Below, piece by piece: positions 61,814-64,000 of a stretch of DNA of 64,000 nt (its first letter is position 1; each line of letters opens with the position of its first letter). The DNA is from Acidovorax sp. (GTDB taxonomy: Bacteria; Pseudomonadota; Gammaproteobacteria; Burkholderiales; Burkholderiaceae_C). The stretch spans positions 42,833 through 106,832 of the forward strand of contig NZ_JAJTBB010000079.1 in the NCBI RefSeq assembly GCF_021287135.1, written 5' to 3'. The translations under genes were made by a program, and so were the position numbers. Below the pieces are notes generated by a model. That model did not search any database. It was not told the origin of the DNA and saw only the letters and a list, made by a program, of their open reading frames with translations.

Positions 61814-64000
61814 ATGTCCCGTACTACGACGTCTCAGGTTGCCGCTTCGCGTTTTGTTGTGCCCCGTGGCATGCTGGCGGGCTTTGTGGTGGCGGTGCTG
61901 GCCACCCTCGTGATCGCGCTGGTGAACTACCGCACCGCCGAAGTGCGCTCCCGCACGGTGGAGGCCATGGACCAGACCACCGTGGCCATGCGCCAGCTCA
62001 ACCTGTTCATGTCGTCGCTCAAGGACGCCGAGACCGGCCAGCGCGGCTACCTGCTGACCGGCGACGAAGCCTATCTGCAGCCCTACCACCTCGCGCAGGG
62101 CGCGTTGCAGCGCTACATGGCCCAGCTCAAGGAGCTCACGGACGGCAACGCCGTGCAGCGCCGCCTGGTGCAGCAGATCGACGACCTGCACCGGGAGAAG
62201 CTGCGCGAGCTGAGCGACACGATCGAGGCGCGCCGCCAGCGTGGCGACGAGGCGGCCCTGGCCCTGATCCGCACCGACAGCGGGCGCGCCATCATGGACC
62301 GCATCCGCGACCAGGCCTCGGACCTCGCCACCCTGCTGAACCAGCAGCTGGAGGCAGACCGCAAGCAGTGGGTGGACGCGGCGGCCAACTCCACCTACTA
62401 CTCCTGGGGCGGGTCGCTGGTGCTGCTGGTGCTGATCTGCCTCTCGGCCGCCGCCACCGCGCGCGAGTACCGCCTGAAGGCGCAGCAGTCGTGGGTGTCG
62501 GCCGGCCTGTCGGGACTGGCCCAGCGCCTGCAGGGCGACCACCGGCTCGAAGACCTGGGCCCGCTGGCGCTGGAGTATCTGGCCCAGTACCTGCGCGCGG
62601 CCGTGGGCGCCGGCTATGTGGCCGACCCCGGCGGTGACCTGACCCTGTTTGGCGGCTACGCCTTGCCCCGCGAGCGGCTGGCGCAGCGCCTGCTGCCCCA
62701 GGAGGGCCTGGTCGGCCAGGCCGCCCGCTCGCGCCAGCTGCTGCACGTGCGCGATGTGCCGGCCGGGCACTTGCCCGTCTCCTCCAGCACGGGCCAGTCC
62801 GCGCCCGCCGAACTGCTGCTGGCCCCCGCCATCGAGAAGGGCCAGGTGTACGCGGTGATCGAGCTGGGCTTTCAGCGCCCGGTGACCGACGCGGAGCGCA
62901 CGCTGATGGAGCGCGCGTCGGAGATGCTGGCCGTGGCCATCCGCGGCGGCATCGACCGCACCCGCCTGGAAGCGCTGCTGGAGGAAACGCAGCGCCAGTC
63001 CGAAGAGCTGCAGACCCAGCAGGAAGAGCTGCGCGTGAGCAACGAGGAGCTGGAGCAGCAAAGCCGCATCCTGCAGGAATCGCAGACACAAATGGAGCTG
63101 CAGCAGACCGAGCTGGAGCAGACCAACGCCCACCTCGAAGAACAGACCCAGCAGCTGGAGTACCAGCGCGAGCAGCTGCTGCGCGCGCAAAGCGCCCTCA
63201 CCGACAAGGCCCGCGAGCTGGAACTGGCCAGCCAGTACAAGAGCGAGTTCCTGGCCAACATGAGCCATGAGCTGCGCACGCCGCTGAACTCCACGCTGAT
63301 CCTGGCCAAGCTGCTGGCCGACAACAAGCCGGGCAACCTGAGCACCGACCAGGTGAAATACGCGCAGACCATCTATGCGGCCGGCAACGACCTGCTGGCG
63401 CTGATCAACGACATCCTGGACCTGTCCAAGATCGAGGCCGGCCAGGCCACCGTCGCGCCCGAGCCGGTGAACCTGGCCAAGGCCGTGCAGGCGCTCATCG
63501 ACCCGCTGCGCCCCCTGGCCCAGGAAAAGGGCCTGGCGCTGGCCGCGACGCTGGCGCCCGGCCTGCCCGCGGCGATCGAGACGGACCCGCTGCGCCTGGG
63601 CCAGGTGCTCAAGAACCTGCTGTCCAACGCGCTGAAGTTCACCGAGCAGGGCGCGGTATCGCTCACCGTCACGCCCGGGGCCGACGGCGACACCGTGGCG
63701 TTTGCCGTGAAGGACACGGGCATCGGCATCCCGGCCCACCAGCAGGACATGATCTTCGAGGCCTTCCGCCAGGCCGACGGCAGCACCCACCGGAAGTACG
63801 GCGGCACGGGGCTGGGGCTGTCGATCTCGCGCGACCTGGCGCGCCTGCTGGGCGGCCACATCAGCGTGCAGAGCGCGCCGGGCGAAGGCAGCGTGTTCAC
63901 GCTGGTGGTGCCGCGAACGCTCACGGTCCCCGCCACGCCTGCCGCCCCGCAGCCTCCGGCCGCGCTGCCGCCCGCCGCTGCCGCACAGCCCGCCGCCCCG
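61814..64000 (+). CDS. CHASE3-GAF hybrid-type sensor histidine kinase, C-terminus beyond the window
   Basis: The frame stays open for 729 codons to the end of the window. Order: membrane helix (about 18-36), CHASE3 periplasmic domain (about 38-185, FMSSLKDAETGQRGYLLTGDEAYL), second helix (about 198-216), GAF-like domain (about 235-375), a Gln/Glu-rich coiled coil (about 385-470), HisKA with phospho-acceptor His485 in MSHELRTPLNS, and HATPase with LKNLLSNALKF, DTGIGIP and GGTGLGLSI. A Pro/Ala linker at the end suggests that receiver domains follow. It senses an unknown periplasmic or redox cue. Confidence 0.93.
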   Translation, partial: MSRTTTSQVAASRFVVPRGMLAGFVVAVLATLVIALVNYRTAEVRSRTVEAMDQTTVAMRQLNLFMSSLKDAETGQRGYLLTGDEAYLQPYHLAQGALQRYMAQLKELTDGNAVQRRLVQQIDDLHREKLRELSDTIEARRQRGDEAALALIRTDSGRAIMDRIRDQASDLATLLNQQLEADRKQWVDAAANSTYYSWGGSLVLLVLICLSAAATAREYRLKAQQSWVSAGLSGLAQRLQGDHRLEDLGPLALEYLAQYLRAAVGAGYVADPGGDLTLFGGYALPRERLAQRLLPQEGLVGQAARSRQLLHVRDVPAGHLPVSSSTGQSAPAELLLAPAIEKGQVYAVIELGFQRPVTDAERTLMERASEMLAVAIRGGIDRTRLEALLEETQRQSEELQTQQEELRVSNEELEQQSRILQESQTQMELQQTELEQTNAHLEEQTQQLEYQREQLLRAQSALTDKARELELASQYKSEFLANMSHELRTPLNSTLILAKLLADNKPGNLSTDQVKYAQTIYAAGNDLLALINDILDLSKIEAGQATVAPEPVNLAKAVQALIDPLRPLAQEKGLALAATLAPGLPAAIETDPLRLGQVLKNLLSNALKFTEQGAVSLTVTPGADGDTVAFAVKDTGIGIPAHQQDMIFEAFRQADGSTHRKYGGTGLGLSISRDLARLLGGHISVQSAPGEGSVFTLVVPRTLTVPATPAAPQPPAALPPAAAAQPAAP

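Noticed and set aside
61400-63859. Long minus-strand open frame of 819 codons opposite the histidine kinase
   Set aside because: Antisense to a kinase with clear CHASE3, HisKA and HATPase motifs; the composition (Gln/Leu/Arg repeats) is that of a shadow frame.

Overview
The window looks like chromosomal DNA of a high-GC betaproteobacterium of the Burkholderiales, most probably family Comamonadaceae (Acidovorax-like). The reasons are four Bug-type (tripartite tricarboxylate) periplasmic receptors, a PhaM-like granule protein, a glpSTPQV-type glycerol ABC transporter, a tandem glycine riboswitch and several copies of a GCTAT...ATAGCTGCTTGCGC intergenic repeat that I associate with this family. 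Coding density is high, many neighbours overlap by 4 bp (ATGA), and I see no phage, insertion sequence or CRISPR array.

Region 1 (1-11760, minus strand) is a 13-gene catabolic operon facing a divergent LysR regulator (12019-12930). In transcription order it encodes an outer-membrane channel-like protein, an exported NTF2-fold protein, an alpha/beta C-C hydrolase-like enzyme, a type I extradiol dioxygenase-like VOC protein, a Rieske domain joined to an FAD monooxygenase, an MFS transporter, a Bug receptor, a cyclase/kynurenine-formamidase-like enzyme, a cupin, a second Bug receptor, an SDR dehydrogenase, a third Bug receptor, and an FAH-family enzyme cut by the window edge. Together these could take up, hydroxylate, ring-cleave and hydrolyse an aromatic or N-heterocyclic compound. 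The substrate is unknown, and this is the best candidate for an undescribed system here.

Region 2 (13038-25807) holds an EamA exporter, an Lrp regulator divergent from ACC deaminase acdS, another Bug receptor, a MFS-PlsC fusion with a small HEAGH protein, a ceramidase-like membrane protein divergent from an XRE-type regulator, a TetR-DUF2867-ABC1 kinase-membrane protein operon, a WXXGXW protein and a hydratase. Region 3 (25808-38101) has a tandem glycine riboswitch in front of a D-amino-acid dehydrogenase, a sulfite dehydrogenase pair divergent from a PhnD-rhodanese fusion, a CorC-type protein, FIST, PhaM, a copper chaperone pair, GST, a TraR/DksA-type zinc finger protein, a small VOC protein and MarC.

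Region 4 (38151-49020) contains a cysteine-free Rrf2 regulator, nhaR, the initiator tRNA-fMet and the spc/alpha ribosomal operon (rplN to rplQ with secY and rpoA). The operon starts at rplN behind a strong promoter and lacks rpsQ and infA. Region 5 (49028-59663) is a glycerol/glycerol-3-phosphate regulon: glpD, a binding protein, a DUF2160 membrane protein, two permeases, two ATPases, a divergent DeoR/GlpR regulator and glpK. A shared 13-bp operator-like word lies upstream of glpD and of the glpS/glpR divide. Region 6 (59820-64000) has proC, ubiA and a CHASE3-GAF histidine kinase that runs off the end.
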